Shown one piece after another: positions 24,300 through 32,493 of a stretch of DNA of 64,000 bases (position 1 is the stretch's first letter; each line of letters opens with the position of its first letter). A program made the translations under genes and the position numbers. The DNA lies in assembly GCA_050184585.1 (NCBI GenBank), contig JBFXAF010000001.1, positions 682,001-746,000 on the forward strand, read 5' to 3'. The notes beneath the pieces were generated by a model. The model made no database searches. It was given only the letters and a program-made list of their open reading frames with translations, and had not been told where the DNA came from. This stretch comes from JBFXAF01 sp050184585 (GTDB lineage: Bacteria > Pseudomonadota > Alphaproteobacteria > Rhizobiales > Rhizobiaceae).

Positions 24300-25715
24300 T
24301 CAGCGGCCGTCCGGGGTGCGCAAGCCGCCCCATTTGTCCTTGACGGCGATGTAGTGCTCCTCGGGCCGGTACTCGTCGACGGCGAGTCCGAGCCTTACCG
24401 CGCCCAGCCGACCGGCGGCCGACATGATCGCGTAGCTCGCCACGACGACGTCGCGCTCCGAACTGACGAGGTTGATCTGGGCGGCGATGACGAGTTCCTG
24501 CGCCTCGAGAACATCGAGGGTCGTGCGCTGGCCGACATTGCGTTCCTCGCTGACCCCGTTCAGTGCGAGCTGCGCGGCCGCGACCACCTCGCGGTTGGCG
24601 CTCACCGATTCGGTCGCCGCGACATACTGCGCCCAGGCGGAGCCGAGCGCTGCGCGAACCTGGTCGCGGCTGACATCGACCTCGATCCGCGCCTGACCGA
24701 GGGATTCCTTGCGTTGGCGCACGGTCGCGGCGGTGCGTCCGCCGGAATAGATCGGGATCGACAGCGTCGCGCCGATGTTGGCCGAATCGCTCGTTCCGCC
24801 TGCTCCCGCGCCCCCTACGCCTGGAAGGCCGTTGCTGACGTCGCGCACCGAGCGGGACACGCTGGCGCTGGCCGAGAGTTGCGGCAGGAGCGCACCTTCG
24901 GCGGATTTGACGGAGAAAGCGGCGGCGTCGACCAGGTGCTCGGTCGCGATGATCGCCGGATGCTCGCGCCCGGCAATGGCATAGGCTTCGTCGAGCGAAC
25001 CCGGCAGGCCACGCGCTGGCCCTGGCATCCTCAGCTGTCCGGGGTTCTCGCCAACGACCTGCCGGTAGATCGCCCCGCTGGCGACCACCTGGGCTCTCGC
25101 GGCGGCAAGCTGAGCGACGGCGGCCGATCGGCTCGCATCGGCCTGGGCGACGTCGGTGCGCGTCCCCTCGCCCACCTCGAAGCGCGAGCGTGCCGCGCGC
25201 ACCTGCTCGACGAGGAACTGCAGGTTGCGTTCGCGCATGCCGGCGATCTGCCGGTCGCGGATGACGTCCATGTAGGCGGCCGCCGCGTCGAACAGGATAT
25301 TCTGCTCGGTGTTGCGCAGGCTTTCGTTCGAGGCGCGAACCTGGGCCTCGGCGGCGCGCACGTTGTTGCGGGTCTGGAAGCCGTCGAACAGGCTCTGGGA
25401 TATCTCGATGCCGAACGAGCCGGCGGCAATGCGCGATCCGGTCTGGGCGGTGTAGCTGACGGAGCCGAAGGCGCCGATCACCGGGCGCTTGCCCGACTTG
25501 GCGATCGGCACGTTCTCGTCGGTGACGCGGACGCCGGCGCGGGCGGAATTCAGCGAGGAGTTGTTGTTGTAGGCCTTGGCCATCGCGCCGGGCAGGGTCT
25601 CGGCGGCATAGGCCTGAGACTGGACCATGGCGAACACGGAAACGAGCAACGCTGCCCGGAAAACTTTACGACCGACCCACACGACCCAACCCTCATTCGC
25701 CACAACAGGTGACAT
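24300..25715 (-). CDS. TolC-family outer membrane efflux protein
   Basis: A 471-residue protein with an N-terminal signal segment (RAALLVSVFAMVQSQAYA) and two OEP repeats made of long helices and short strands: ETLPGAMAKAYNNNSSLNSARAGVR ... SQSLFDGFQTRNNVRAAEAQVRAS and the second repeat IGATLSIPIYSGGRTAATVRQ ... NVGQRTTLDVLEAQELVIAAQINLVSSERD. These are the hallmark motifs of TolC exit ducts, which trimerise and join inner-membrane exporters. It lies between the isoaspartyl-methyltransferase-like gene and popZ, as in many rhizobia. No exporter gene is adjacent, so it is probably the general TolC. Confidence 0.93.
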   Translation of the reverse strand: MSPVVANEGWVVWVGRKVFRAALLVSVFAMVQSQAYAAETLPGAMAKAYNNNSSLNSARAGVRVTDENVPIAKSGKRPVIGAFGSVSYTAQTGSRIAAGSFGIEISQSLFDGFQTRNNVRAAEAQVRASNESLRNTEQNILFDAAAAYMDVIRDRQIAGMRERNLQFLVEQVRAARSRFEVGEGTRTDVAQADASRSAAVAQLAAARAQVVASGAIYRQVVGENPGQLRMPGPARGLPGSLDEAYAIAGREHPAIIATEHLVDAAAFSVKSAEGALLPQLSASASVSRSVRDVSNGLPGVGGAGAGGTSDSANIGATLSIPIYSGGRTAATVRQRKESLGQARIEVDVSRDQVRAALGSAWAQYVAATESVSANREVVAAAQLALNGVSEERNVGQRTTLDVLEAQELVIAAQINLVSSERDVVVASYAIMSAAGRLGAVRLGLAVDEYRPEEHYIAVKDKWGGLRTPDGR

Positions 25716-25860
25716 CCGGTCGCGGAGCCCGTCCGCCCCGCCCGGATGTTCGTGTCCCCCGTCCGGTCCGCCGACGCAACGCGCGCGATCGGGACCGGCG
25801 TCGATCGCCTACCCGCCGTCAACATGGTTGGTCGTCGCCGTCGGCGCAAGCGTTGAGTCG

Positions 25861-26535
25861 TCAGAATTCGAAGGCGGGCGTCTTTTCGAAGCCGGGTAGT
25901 GGCTTTACTGCCGCATTGAAACCCCGCCGGCCGGACACCGTCCCGCCGGCCTTGAGATAGACGCGCGCCACGCCGGCGTTGCCACGGCCCTCGACCGCCA
26001 CGAGGCGGCCGCCTTCACGCAATTGCTCGAACAGGGCGGCCGGTATGATGTCGACAGCGCCTTCGAGCACGATCACGTCGTAGGGGGCTTCCGCGGCGTA
26101 TCCCAGCGCCAGCGGCGCCTCGACCACGACGACATTGTCATAGCCGAGTGAAGACAGGACCGAGCCCGCTAGGTCGCCGAGGGCGGCGTCGCTCTCGAGC
26201 GCGATCACGGATCCGGCGATCCGCGAGATGACGGCGGCCGAGTAGCCGCTGGCGCAGCCGATATCGAGTACGAAGTCGCCTCTGCCGATGTCGGCGAGTT
26301 GAAGCATGCGCGCGAACGGCGCCGGCTCCATCAGGAACCGCGCAGGCGACGACGACGACGCCGGCGCCACCTCGATGTCCTCGTCGATATAGGCCAGGGA
26401 CTTGCGCGCCGCGCCGACGAACGCCTCGCGGGGCACCTCGTCCATCGCGTCGAGGATTGCGGCGGTGTTGACGTCGCTGGTGCGCAACTGCCCGTCGACC
26501 ATCTTGCGCCGGCTCGAGCCAAAGTCGGGATTCAT
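25861..26535 (-). CDS. protein-L-isoaspartate O-methyltransferase family protein
   Basis: A 224-residue SAM-dependent methyltransferase. The N-terminal RRKMVDGQLRTSDVNTAAILDAMDEVPREAFVG is typical of the PCMT family, and the SAM site is seen in FVLDIGCASGYSAAVI with acidic residue in IALESD. The usual PCMT sequence with a conserved Thr-Ser in the substrate loop is altered here (ARFLMEPAPFARML), as in the alphaproteobacterial branch that sits next to tolC. It may repair isoaspartyl residues or have another methyl acceptor. It is followed by the tolC-like gene after 145 bases. Confidence 0.85.
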   Translation of the reverse strand: MNPDFGSSRRKMVDGQLRTSDVNTAAILDAMDEVPREAFVGAARKSLAYIDEDIEVAPASSSSPARFLMEPAPFARMLQLADIGRGDFVLDIGCASGYSAAVISRIAGSVIALESDAALGDLAGSVLSSLGYDNVVVVEAPLALGYAAEAPYDVIVLEGAVDIIPAALFEQLREGGRLVAVEGRGNAGVARVYLKAGGTVSGRRGFNAAVKPLPGFEKTPAFEF

Positions 26536-26604
26536 GGGGCCGCTCCGCTCTCCTGGCTATGCGCTCGGTCGGCAGAACGGGCGGCTGCCAAGCGCCCGGC
26601 ATAT

Positions 26605-26678
26605 TGGAGGCCTCGCCCGGAATCGAACCGGGGTGCAAGGATTTGCAGTCCTCTGCGTAACCACTCCGCCACGAGGCC
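26605..26678 (-). tRNA. tRNA-Cys (GCA)
   Basis: A 74-base tRNA on the minus strand including encoded CCA (26607-26605). The acceptor stem pairs GGCCTCG (26678-26672) with CGAGGCC, the discriminator is U, the anticodon loop reads CTGCAAA (anticodon GCA) and the T-loop reads GGTTCGATTCC. All arms pair well. Confidence 0.96.
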
Positions 26679-26769
26679 CCGCCAAGCCGGCGTTCTACCG
26701 GCGGTCCTGTTAACAGAGGGTTTGGGGGGCGACAAGCGGCGGCCGCCAGAATCCCGGCGGTTCACGACC

Positions 26770-27078
26770 TAGAGCCTTTCATCTGTTAATGGAATCGCTC
26801 TGCCGGAGGGAATTCGGGCCAGGGTCGAGGGCTTCGGCGAAGGTCGATGTGGTGCATCGGCCGAGCCGAAGACCGAAGGATTTGGCCCGAATTGACCCGG
26901 CCCCCCAGGACGCTTTGTTGGTTTGCAAAGCAAACCAACGGGTGGTTTCCCGCTGGCGGGCGCCCGGTTCGTCGAGCCGCTCGGACGATGGAACCCCATC
27001 GCCCGTCGCGTCTCTCCTGCCGGATCGCCTCGCCATCGGAGAAACAGAGCTGTTTCCATCAAAAGATGAAAGGCTCTA
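26770..27078. mobile_element. MITE-like repeat, copy 1
   Basis: A 309-base non-coding element with perfect 15-bp terminal inverted repeats, TAGAGCCTTTCATCT (26770-26784) and AGATGAAAGGCTCTA (27064-27078). A second copy lies at 60988-61260 with the same ends and shared inner blocks (CGCTCTGCCGGAGGGAAT, GGTCGATGTGGTGCATCGG, CGGAGAAACAGAGCTGTTTCC). Both ends read CTAG, which could be the duplicated target (CTAG or TA). This copy has a private inner hairpin, GTTGGTTTGC-aaa-GCAAACCAAC (26917-26939). No transposase is encoded, so mobilisation would need a transposase in trans. Confidence 0.75.
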
Positions 27079-27336
27079 GCGCCCCCGGCCGCGACGCTTC
27101 TCCCACCATACCGCCAGGCGTCGACGCCAGCGGCGGACGACCGCGAACTCGTAGGAAAGCACGAACAGGCCGAGCGGGATCATCCAGAAGCCGAGCACCG
27201 GCAGGAACCCGAGAATGCCGAAGAAGATCAGCAGGCAGCCGATCGCGATCCTCAGCGCCCGCGAACGAGGCAGCGCGAACTCGCGCCCGAACAACGTGAT
27301 CTTGCGCGGCGGCGTCTCTTCCTCGTCTTCGGCCAT
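27076..27336 (-). CDS. small membrane protein of unknown function
   Basis: An 86-residue protein with an acidic head (MAEDEEETPPRK), then two hydrophobic segments (IAIGCLLIFFGILGFLPVLGFWMIPLGLFVLSY) and a strongly basic tail (RRWRRRLAVWWEKRRGRGR). The FLPVLGFWMIPLG turn resembles the small PGPGW-type transmembrane proteins. ATG 27336 is chosen because upstream in-frame codons are not protein-like. Its TAG stop codon lies inside the terminal repeat of the adjoining MITE-like element, which has therefore inserted precisely at the gene end. Confidence 0.7.
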   Translation of the reverse strand: MAEDEEETPPRKITLFGREFALPRSRALRIAIGCLLIFFGILGFLPVLGFWMIPLGLFVLSYEFAVVRRWRRRLAVWWEKRRGRGR

Positions 27337-27502
27337 GGCGTGCGGGTCAGGTCTTTCGCTTCGCCGCACCATATGATGCCATCGCGTCCGGAATGCGAGC
27401 CCCGGCTGCGTCATCGTGGCTCCGGCGCCGTCCGAAGGGCGCTTTGCAAAGCCGGAATCCATCTGCTATAGGCCCGCCCACGTCTGACCCGAGCACCAGT
27501 GT

Positions 27503-27577
27503 TCCCCGGTAGCTCAGCGGTAGAGCAACCGGCTGTTAACCGGTTGGTCGATGGTTCGAATCCGTCCCGGGGAGCCA
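27503..27577 (+). tRNA. tRNA-Asn (GTT)
   Basis: A 75-base tRNA with encoded CCA. Acceptor stem TCCCCGG pairs with CCGGGGA, discriminator G, D-arm AGCTCAGCGGTAGAGC, anticodon loop CTGTTAA (anticodon GTT), T-loop GGTTCGAATCC. A hairpin at 27593-27639 follows directly. Confidence 0.96.
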
Positions 27578-27878
27578 ATTTTTCAATGACTTAGGGATGA
27601 GTCCGAACTGGCGAGCGAAGACGTGCTCGCACCATCCCTGTCCAGACAGTTTTTGATGGCTCCGTTGCGACGCCCCGGCTTGCTGGGTTGCCCCGACAGT
27701 CAGCCACGATCGCTTGCTCGGCCCCCAGCCATGAACGTCGCCAAGATTGTCCGTCCAGCATGCGACGCTCCGACGGAGAGTTTGGCGAGGCCCCTGAAAC
27801 TCCCTCCTCCCCCGCCCGTACCTTCCCCTGACAACGGCCGGCCTCGACGCCTGCCGGCAAGGGGGCGCGAGGGGCTTC
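27578..27878. other. 300-base gap after tRNA-Asn
   Basis: No convincing gene. A strong stem-loop lies at 27593-27639 (AGGGATG/CATCCCT outside, GCGAGC/GCTCGC inside), which may end the tRNA transcript. Minus-strand frames across this stretch read into the tRNA and are spurious. Asn tRNA genes often serve as integration sites, but no integrase or duplicated tRNA end is visible within the window. Confidence 0.5.
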
Positions 27879-29213
27879 ATGAACATTGCATACCTGCCGG
27901 GCCGCGCAGGCGGAAGAAAAAGGGTCGCGGTCGTCGGTTCGGGCATCTCGGGAGCGGCCGCGGCGTGGGCGCTGGCGCCGACCTGCGACGTCGTTCTCTA
28001 CGAGGCGTCGGCACGGCCGGGCGGTCATACCGCGACGGTCGACGTGGACTATGACGGAACGCCGGTTTCCGTAGACACCGGCTTCATCGTCTTCAACGAG
28101 CGCACCTATCCGCAGTTGACGGCGCTGTTTTCACGGTTGGGCGTCGCCACCCATGCCAGCGACATGGGCTTTTCGCTGTCGCTCGACGCCGGGCGGCTCG
28201 AATGGAGCGGCTCGTCCTACCGCTCGATCTTCGCGCAGAAGCGCAACCTCGCCTCGCCGTCCTTCCTGAGGATGCTGCGGGAAATCCTGCGTTTCAATCG
28301 GCAATGCGTCGAGGACCGCGACACCGGCTTCATCGGCCATTCCACCATCGGCGACTATCTCGACCGCCGGCGCTTCTCGGTCGCGTTTCGCGACAACTAC
28401 CTGATCCCGATGGCGGCCGCGATCTGGTCGACTCCGCGCATCAAGATGCTGGATTTTCCGGCAACAACCTTCATCGACTTCTTCGAGAACCATCGTCTCA
28501 TTCATGACGAGCGCCCGCAATGGCGCACGGTGACGGGCGGGGCGCGGAACTATCTGCGGCACCTTCTCGCGCCTCTGGGCGACGGGTTGAGGCTGGCCTG
28601 TCCTGTCGAAACGATCGTCCGCGACGCCTTCGGAATCACCGTCTGGGCGGGCGGACGTCCCCCGGAGCGGTTCGACCACATCCTCCTCGCCTGCCACAGC
28701 GACCAGGCGCTGAAACTCCTCGGCGATCCGTCCGGCGCCGAGGAAAGCGTACTGGGCGCCATCCCGTACCGGCCGAACCGCGTCGTGCTGCACCGCGACG
28801 CGCGGTTGATGCCGAAGCGACGCGCCGTCTGGTCGGCATGGAACTATCTTCGCTCGGACGCCGGCGAGGAGGAGGTGTGCGTCACCTACTGGATGAACCG
28901 GCTGCAGGGCATCGACCCGGCAAGACCGCTTTTCGTCTCGCTCAATCCCACCGTCGAACCGCGCGACGATCTCGTGTTCGGTGAGTGGACCTTCGACCAC
29001 CCGCAGTTCGATACGCGCGCGCTGGCAGCGCAGGCCCGGCTGGACGACCTCCAGGGGTCGCGCAATACCTGGTACGCCGGCGCATGGACAGGGCACGGCT
29101 TTCACGAGGACGGCCTGCGCTCCGGTCTTTCGGCCGCCGAGGCTATCGGCGCGACGGTCCCTTGGCGGCGGCCGCCGCCCCTCGCCGACCCCATGCCGAT
29201 CGCCGCGGAGTGA
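27879..29213 (+). CDS. FAD/NAD-binding oxidoreductase of COG2907 type
   Basis: A 444-residue flavoprotein. The dinucleotide fold VAVVGSGISGAAAAWALAPTCDVVLYEA is followed by RPGGHTATVD and DTGFIVFNERTYPQLTALFSRLGV, characteristic of the amine-oxidase-like COG2907 group. C-terminal YAGAWTGHGFHEDGLRSGLSAAEAIGA closes the FAD site. COG2907 proteins are regularly found with DUF1365 and cyclopropane-fatty-acid synthase genes, as here, and relatives of such clusters take part in modification of unsaturated membrane fatty acids. ATG 27879 lies 3 bases from GGGGCTTC-type weak SD sequence. The DUF1365 gene follows after 3 bases, so the two are an operon. Confidence 0.85.
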   Translation: MNIAYLPGRAGGRKRVAVVGSGISGAAAAWALAPTCDVVLYEASARPGGHTATVDVDYDGTPVSVDTGFIVFNERTYPQLTALFSRLGVATHASDMGFSLSLDAGRLEWSGSSYRSIFAQKRNLASPSFLRMLREILRFNRQCVEDRDTGFIGHSTIGDYLDRRRFSVAFRDNYLIPMAAAIWSTPRIKMLDFPATTFIDFFENHRLIHDERPQWRTVTGGARNYLRHLLAPLGDGLRLACPVETIVRDAFGITVWAGGRPPERFDHILLACHSDQALKLLGDPSGAEESVLGAIPYRPNRVVLHRDARLMPKRRAVWSAWNYLRSDAGEEEVCVTYWMNRLQGIDPARPLFVSLNPTVEPRDDLVFGEWTFDHPQFDTRALAAQARLDDLQGSRNTWYAGAWTGHGFHEDGLRSGLSAAEAIGATVPWRRPPPLADPMPIAAE

Positions 29214-29216
29214 TCC

Positions 29217-30056
29217 GTGATCGGGCGTATCACCACTGCAGAGGAAAACGGCCCGCCGCCGGACGCCGCGTGCACGCTGTATCCGGGCGAGGTGATGCAC
29301 GCCCGGCTGAAGGGCCCACTCAACCGATTCGCCTACAAGGTCTTTTCCGTCCTGATCGACCTCGACCGGCTGGACGAAGCCGGTCGACTCAGCGCCCTCT
29401 TCTCGGTCAATCGGCCAAACCTCGCCTCCTTCCATGATCGCGACCACGTCGACCGGCAAGGCGAGACGGTGCGCGCCCACTCAGACCGCCTGCTCGCGGA
29501 AGCCGGCCTCGGTCGACCCCACCGCGTGCTGCTCCTCTGCTATCCCCGCATCTTCGGCTACGTCTTCAACCCGATTTCGGTCTACTATTGCTACGACCGC
29601 GACGGCGGGCTGGTCGCGCTGATCTACGCGGTTCGCAACACCTTCGGCCAGCGCCATGCCTATGTGGCGCCGATCGAGCCGGGCGAAGCGGGGCCGGCTG
29701 GGGTGCGTCAGGTCCGCACCAAGATCTTCCACGTCTCGCCCTTCATCGATCTCGGGGCGCGCTATCATTTCCGCGTCCTGCCGCCCGGCAGGGTGGTGCG
29801 CCTGCGTATCCACGAGACCGAATCGGGCCAGCCGCTGCTCTCTGCGACCTTCGTCGGCGAGGCGCGGCCGATGACGACCGCCGCGCTTGCTGCGTGCCTC
29901 TTGAAGTTCCCCCTGCTCACATGGAAGATCATGGCAGGAATCCACTGGGAGGCGCTGAAGCTCTGGCTGAGGGGCGCCCGGTTCTATCGCAGCCCGCCGC
30001 CGCCGAAGCCGGCCAGCTATCGCGACGAGGGGGCTGCGCTCGAACCCGGCGAATGA
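29217..30056 (+). CDS. DUF1365 domain-containing protein
   Basis: A 279-residue DUF1365 protein. Family marks are YPGEVMHARLKGPLNRFAYKVFSVLIDLD, LLCYPRIFGYVFNPISVYYCYD, VRNTFGQRHAYV and KIFHVSPFIDLGARYHFRVL. Function is not established; it always travels with COG2907 and cyclopropane-synthase-like genes, so a role in acyl-chain modification is inferred. The start is GTG 29217, 3 bases after the previous stop. A hydrophobic stretch (ALAACLLKFPLLTWKIMAGIHWEALKLWL) near the end may touch the membrane. Confidence 0.85.
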   Translation: MIGRITTAEENGPPPDAACTLYPGEVMHARLKGPLNRFAYKVFSVLIDLDRLDEAGRLSALFSVNRPNLASFHDRDHVDRQGETVRAHSDRLLAEAGLGRPHRVLLLCYPRIFGYVFNPISVYYCYDRDGGLVALIYAVRNTFGQRHAYVAPIEPGEAGPAGVRQVRTKIFHVSPFIDLGARYHFRVLPPGRVVRLRIHETESGQPLLSATFVGEARPMTTAALAACLLKFPLLTWKIMAGIHWEALKLWLRGARFYRSPPPPKPASYRDEGAALEPGE

Positions 30057-30078
30057 CAGGGCGGCGTTCGCGCGATCG

Positions 30079-31329
30079 ATGACGCATTCCTTGGGAGCTG
30101 GGAACGCAGAGGCCGAAAGGCTGACCGAGGAAACCTTCGCGGCGGCCACGGCCGGCCTTCCGGCCAAGGCGCGGTTGGCCCTGTCGGCGGCGATGAAGCT
30201 GCCGCGCGGCACGCTCGACATCCGCCTGCCGGACGGTCGCGCCTTCAGGTTCGGCGGCCATGCGCCGGGACCCTCGGCCGCGCTGATCCTGAAGAACTGG
30301 AACCTGCCCCGTCGTGCCTTCTTCGGGGGCACCATCGGCGTCGCGGAATCCTACATGGACGGCGACTGGGAAAGTCCCGACGTCACCGCGTTCCTGGAGC
30401 TTTTCGTGGTCAACGAAGCGGCCGGCGAGCATCTGGCGGGGGGCTCGAGCTTCCTTCTCACCGCCTTCGCGAGGCTGCGACACTGGCTCAACGCGAATAC
30501 GCGTCGCACGGCGCGGAAGAACATTTCGGCCCACTACGACCTCGGCAACTCGTTCTACGGCGCGTGGCTGGATCCGACGATGACCTACTCGTCGGCCCTC
30601 TACGTCACCGGCGCCAATGACCTCGAGAGCGCCCAGGCGGCGAAGTACAGGGCGCTGGCGCGCGATGCGGGAATCGGCCCCGACGACCATGTGCTCGAGA
30701 TCGGCTGCGGCTGGGGCGGGTTCGCGGAGTTCGCGGCCCGCGAGATCGGCTGCCGGGTCACCGGCCTCACCATCAGCCGTGAGCAGGAAGCCTTCGCGAA
30801 GGAGCGCATCGCCCGCGCGGGCCTGTCCGACAAGGTCGAGATCAAGTTCCAGGATTATCGCGAGGAGCGCGGTCGTTATGACCGGATCGCCTCGATCGAG
30901 ATGTTCGAGGCGGTCGGCGAGCAGTACTGGCCGGTGTTCTTCGGCAAGATGAAGGAGTGCCTGAGGGCGGGCGGCACCGCGGGCATGCAGATCATCACCA
31001 TCAACGAGCGCGCATTCCCTCTCTACAGGAAACGGCCGGACTTCATCCAGCGTTACGTATTTCCCGGCGGCATGCTGCCGACGCCGTCGCTGCTGAGGAC
31101 GCTTGGCGCCGAACATGGCCTCGCCTTCCTGCGCGAACGGGTCTTTCCTCAGGACTATGCGCGCACCCTGGCCGAGTGGCGCCAGCGGTTCTGGTCGTCA
31201 TGGGAGCGAATCGCTCCGCTCGGCTTCGACGACCGCTTCAAGCGTCTGTGGGAATTCTACCTGCACTACTGCGAGGCGGGTTTCCGGGCGGAGTACATCG
31301 ACGTGCGCCAGGTGATCTACCGGTCGTAG
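30079..31329 (+). CDS. cyclopropane-fatty-acyl-phospholipid synthase family methyltransferase
   Basis: A 416-residue SAM-dependent methyltransferase. After an N-terminal lipid-binding domain come ISAHYDLGNSFYGAWLDPTMTYSSALY, the SAM motif VLEIGCGWGGFAEFAA, and SIEMFEAVGEQYWPVFF with the conserved Glu of CFA synthases; the end YCEAGFRAEYIDVRQVIY is typical. The family methylates double bonds of membrane phospholipids to cyclopropane or methyl-branched products. In Rhodobacter sphaeroides a similar trio lies in the singlet-oxygen sigma-E operon and relatives take part in furan fatty acid formation (from memory); no rpoE-chrR pair is present here. It begins 22 bases after DUF1365. Confidence 0.9.
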   Translation: MTHSLGAGNAEAERLTEETFAAATAGLPAKARLALSAAMKLPRGTLDIRLPDGRAFRFGGHAPGPSAALILKNWNLPRRAFFGGTIGVAESYMDGDWESPDVTAFLELFVVNEAAGEHLAGGSSFLLTAFARLRHWLNANTRRTARKNISAHYDLGNSFYGAWLDPTMTYSSALYVTGANDLESAQAAKYRALARDAGIGPDDHVLEIGCGWGGFAEFAAREIGCRVTGLTISREQEAFAKERIARAGLSDKVEIKFQDYREERGRYDRIASIEMFEAVGEQYWPVFFGKMKECLRAGGTAGMQIITINERAFPLYRKRPDFIQRYVFPGGMLPTPSLLRTLGAEHGLAFLRERVFPQDYARTLAEWRQRFWSSWERIAPLGFDDRFKRLWEFYLHYCEAGFRAEYIDVRQVIYRS

Positions 31330-31335
31330 CGCGCC

Positions 31336-31584
31336 TCAGGTCGCGAGCGCCACCGTCGAGCCGACGGCGCACACGGCCGCGACCACGATCAGGAGGCCGT
31401 AGATGCGCGGCTGATCGAACAGCATGGCATGGCCGGCGATCCACCCGCAGGCGGCCGAAGCGAGCGCGAGGAGGAATCCGACGCGGTCGTTCAGGACGAT
31501 GTTGGCGCCCATCAGCCCGGCGATGGCGACCGCGCCGAACACGATGATCACGGCTATGGCGTACTTCTCGTAGTTGTCTTCCAT
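31336..31584 (-). CDS. small membrane protein of unknown function
   Basis: An 82-residue protein with three hydrophobic segments (AIAVIIVFGAVAIAGLMGANIVL, VGFLLALASAACGWIAGHAMLF, IYGLLIVVAAVCAVGSTVAL). It begins MEDNYEKY and has no charged tail. It is convergent with the synthase gene, 6 bases apart. The family is not recognised. Confidence 0.6.
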   Translation of the reverse strand: MEDNYEKYAIAVIIVFGAVAIAGLMGANIVLNDRVGFLLALASAACGWIAGHAMLFDQPRIYGLLIVVAAVCAVGSTVALAT

Positions 31585-31663
31585 TTCGACGGCGCAGCCC
31601 TGGCAGCTATTTCGACGCGACTTAAGATGCTGCGCCGACGCCTGTCAAATGCGCAGGCCGCCG

Positions 31664-32122
31664 TCAGCGCGGCCGCGCTTGCTGCCGCGCGTCATCGATC
31701 AGCCGGTTGGCGATCTTCATGCGCGCCAGGGCGCGGTCGCGCAGGTGCGATGGCACCCTGTCGGGATGATTCGCGAAGGCGAATGCCCGGCGGCGACGCG
31801 CCAGTTCCGCCGGTTTCGACATGACGTCGATGCCGAGCTCGCGCGCGATCTCGGCGGGGTCGACCGAAAGGGCGACTTCTTCTCCAACGGGTTCGATCGT
31901 CGAGAGCAGGGTCTCGAGTTCGGCCGCCAGTTCCGGCGTTTCCATCACTTCGCGGTACTCGGCTTCGACGGTGCCGCCGGCGACGCGAATGCGATCCAGC
32001 TCCTCCGCCAGCGCGAGGTGATCGAAGGGCACATGCGGAGCAGGTCCGCCCGCTGGCGGCGCATCGTCCGCGGCCAGCAATTCGTCGAGCAGTTCAGCGA
32101 AGTCCCGGTTCGTATCTGGCAT
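31664..32122 (-). CDS. conserved protein with C-terminal J-domain-like HPD motif
   Basis: A 152-residue acidic protein. Residues 1-100 contain two helical acidic stretches (FAELLDELLAADD; ELAAELETLLSTIE). The C-terminal 50 residues read RRRRAFAFANHPDRVPSHLRDRALARMKIANRLIDDARQ, with an HPD tripeptide between two basic/helical segments as in J domains, so it may stimulate an Hsp70. The HPD context is compressed compared with a full J domain. ATG 32122 is preceded by GAGGAG 6 bases away. No chaperone genes are adjacent. Confidence 0.65.
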   Translation of the reverse strand: MPDTNRDFAELLDELLAADDAPPAGGPAPHVPFDHLALAEELDRIRVAGGTVEAEYREVMETPELAAELETLLSTIEPVGEEVALSVDPAEIARELGIDVMSKPAELARRRRAFAFANHPDRVPSHLRDRALARMKIANRLIDDARQQARPR

Positions 32123-32493
32123 GACCGTCTCCTCGGCCAACGCAACGCGCCTCTACGGATCGCGTTCCGCCCTCTAGCACGCCACCGTTAACGTTCAATT
32201 CTCCCGATCCGTGCAAGTCGAACGAACATCCCTCACCGCACCAAGAAATCAGCGGGCCGTCGCATTCCCTCCATGTTCATGTTGCACTGCACAATGGAAT
32301 GAACCAGCATTGAGGGGACCGTCGTGCGTCGAGGCATGCTCAACGAACCGTTCTCGCGGCGTCGCCGCGATGGCGGCACCATGATGAGGCCTTGGTGCGG
32401 CCTGGCGGCAGCGGGCTGCGCGCCGCGCCTCGGCCCCTGTGCCCGCCCGCCGGACTTCCCGCGACTGGCGCGCGACATGCGCCGCTGATGCGG
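32123..32493. other. 370-base gap between two minus-strand genes
   Basis: No supported gene. TTGCACTGCACAA at 32282-32294 resembles TGCA-rich motifs seen before phasin genes but no phasin follows. A 54-codon plus-strand frame from GTG 32324 to 32488 has a GAGGGG site 6 bases upstream; its arginine-rich product matches nothing known and I do not call it. Confidence 0.4.

Noticed and set aside
27536..27946. Minus-strand frame ending GTDSNHRPTG
   Set aside because: Its end is the reverse complement of tRNA-Asn, a common spurious translation.
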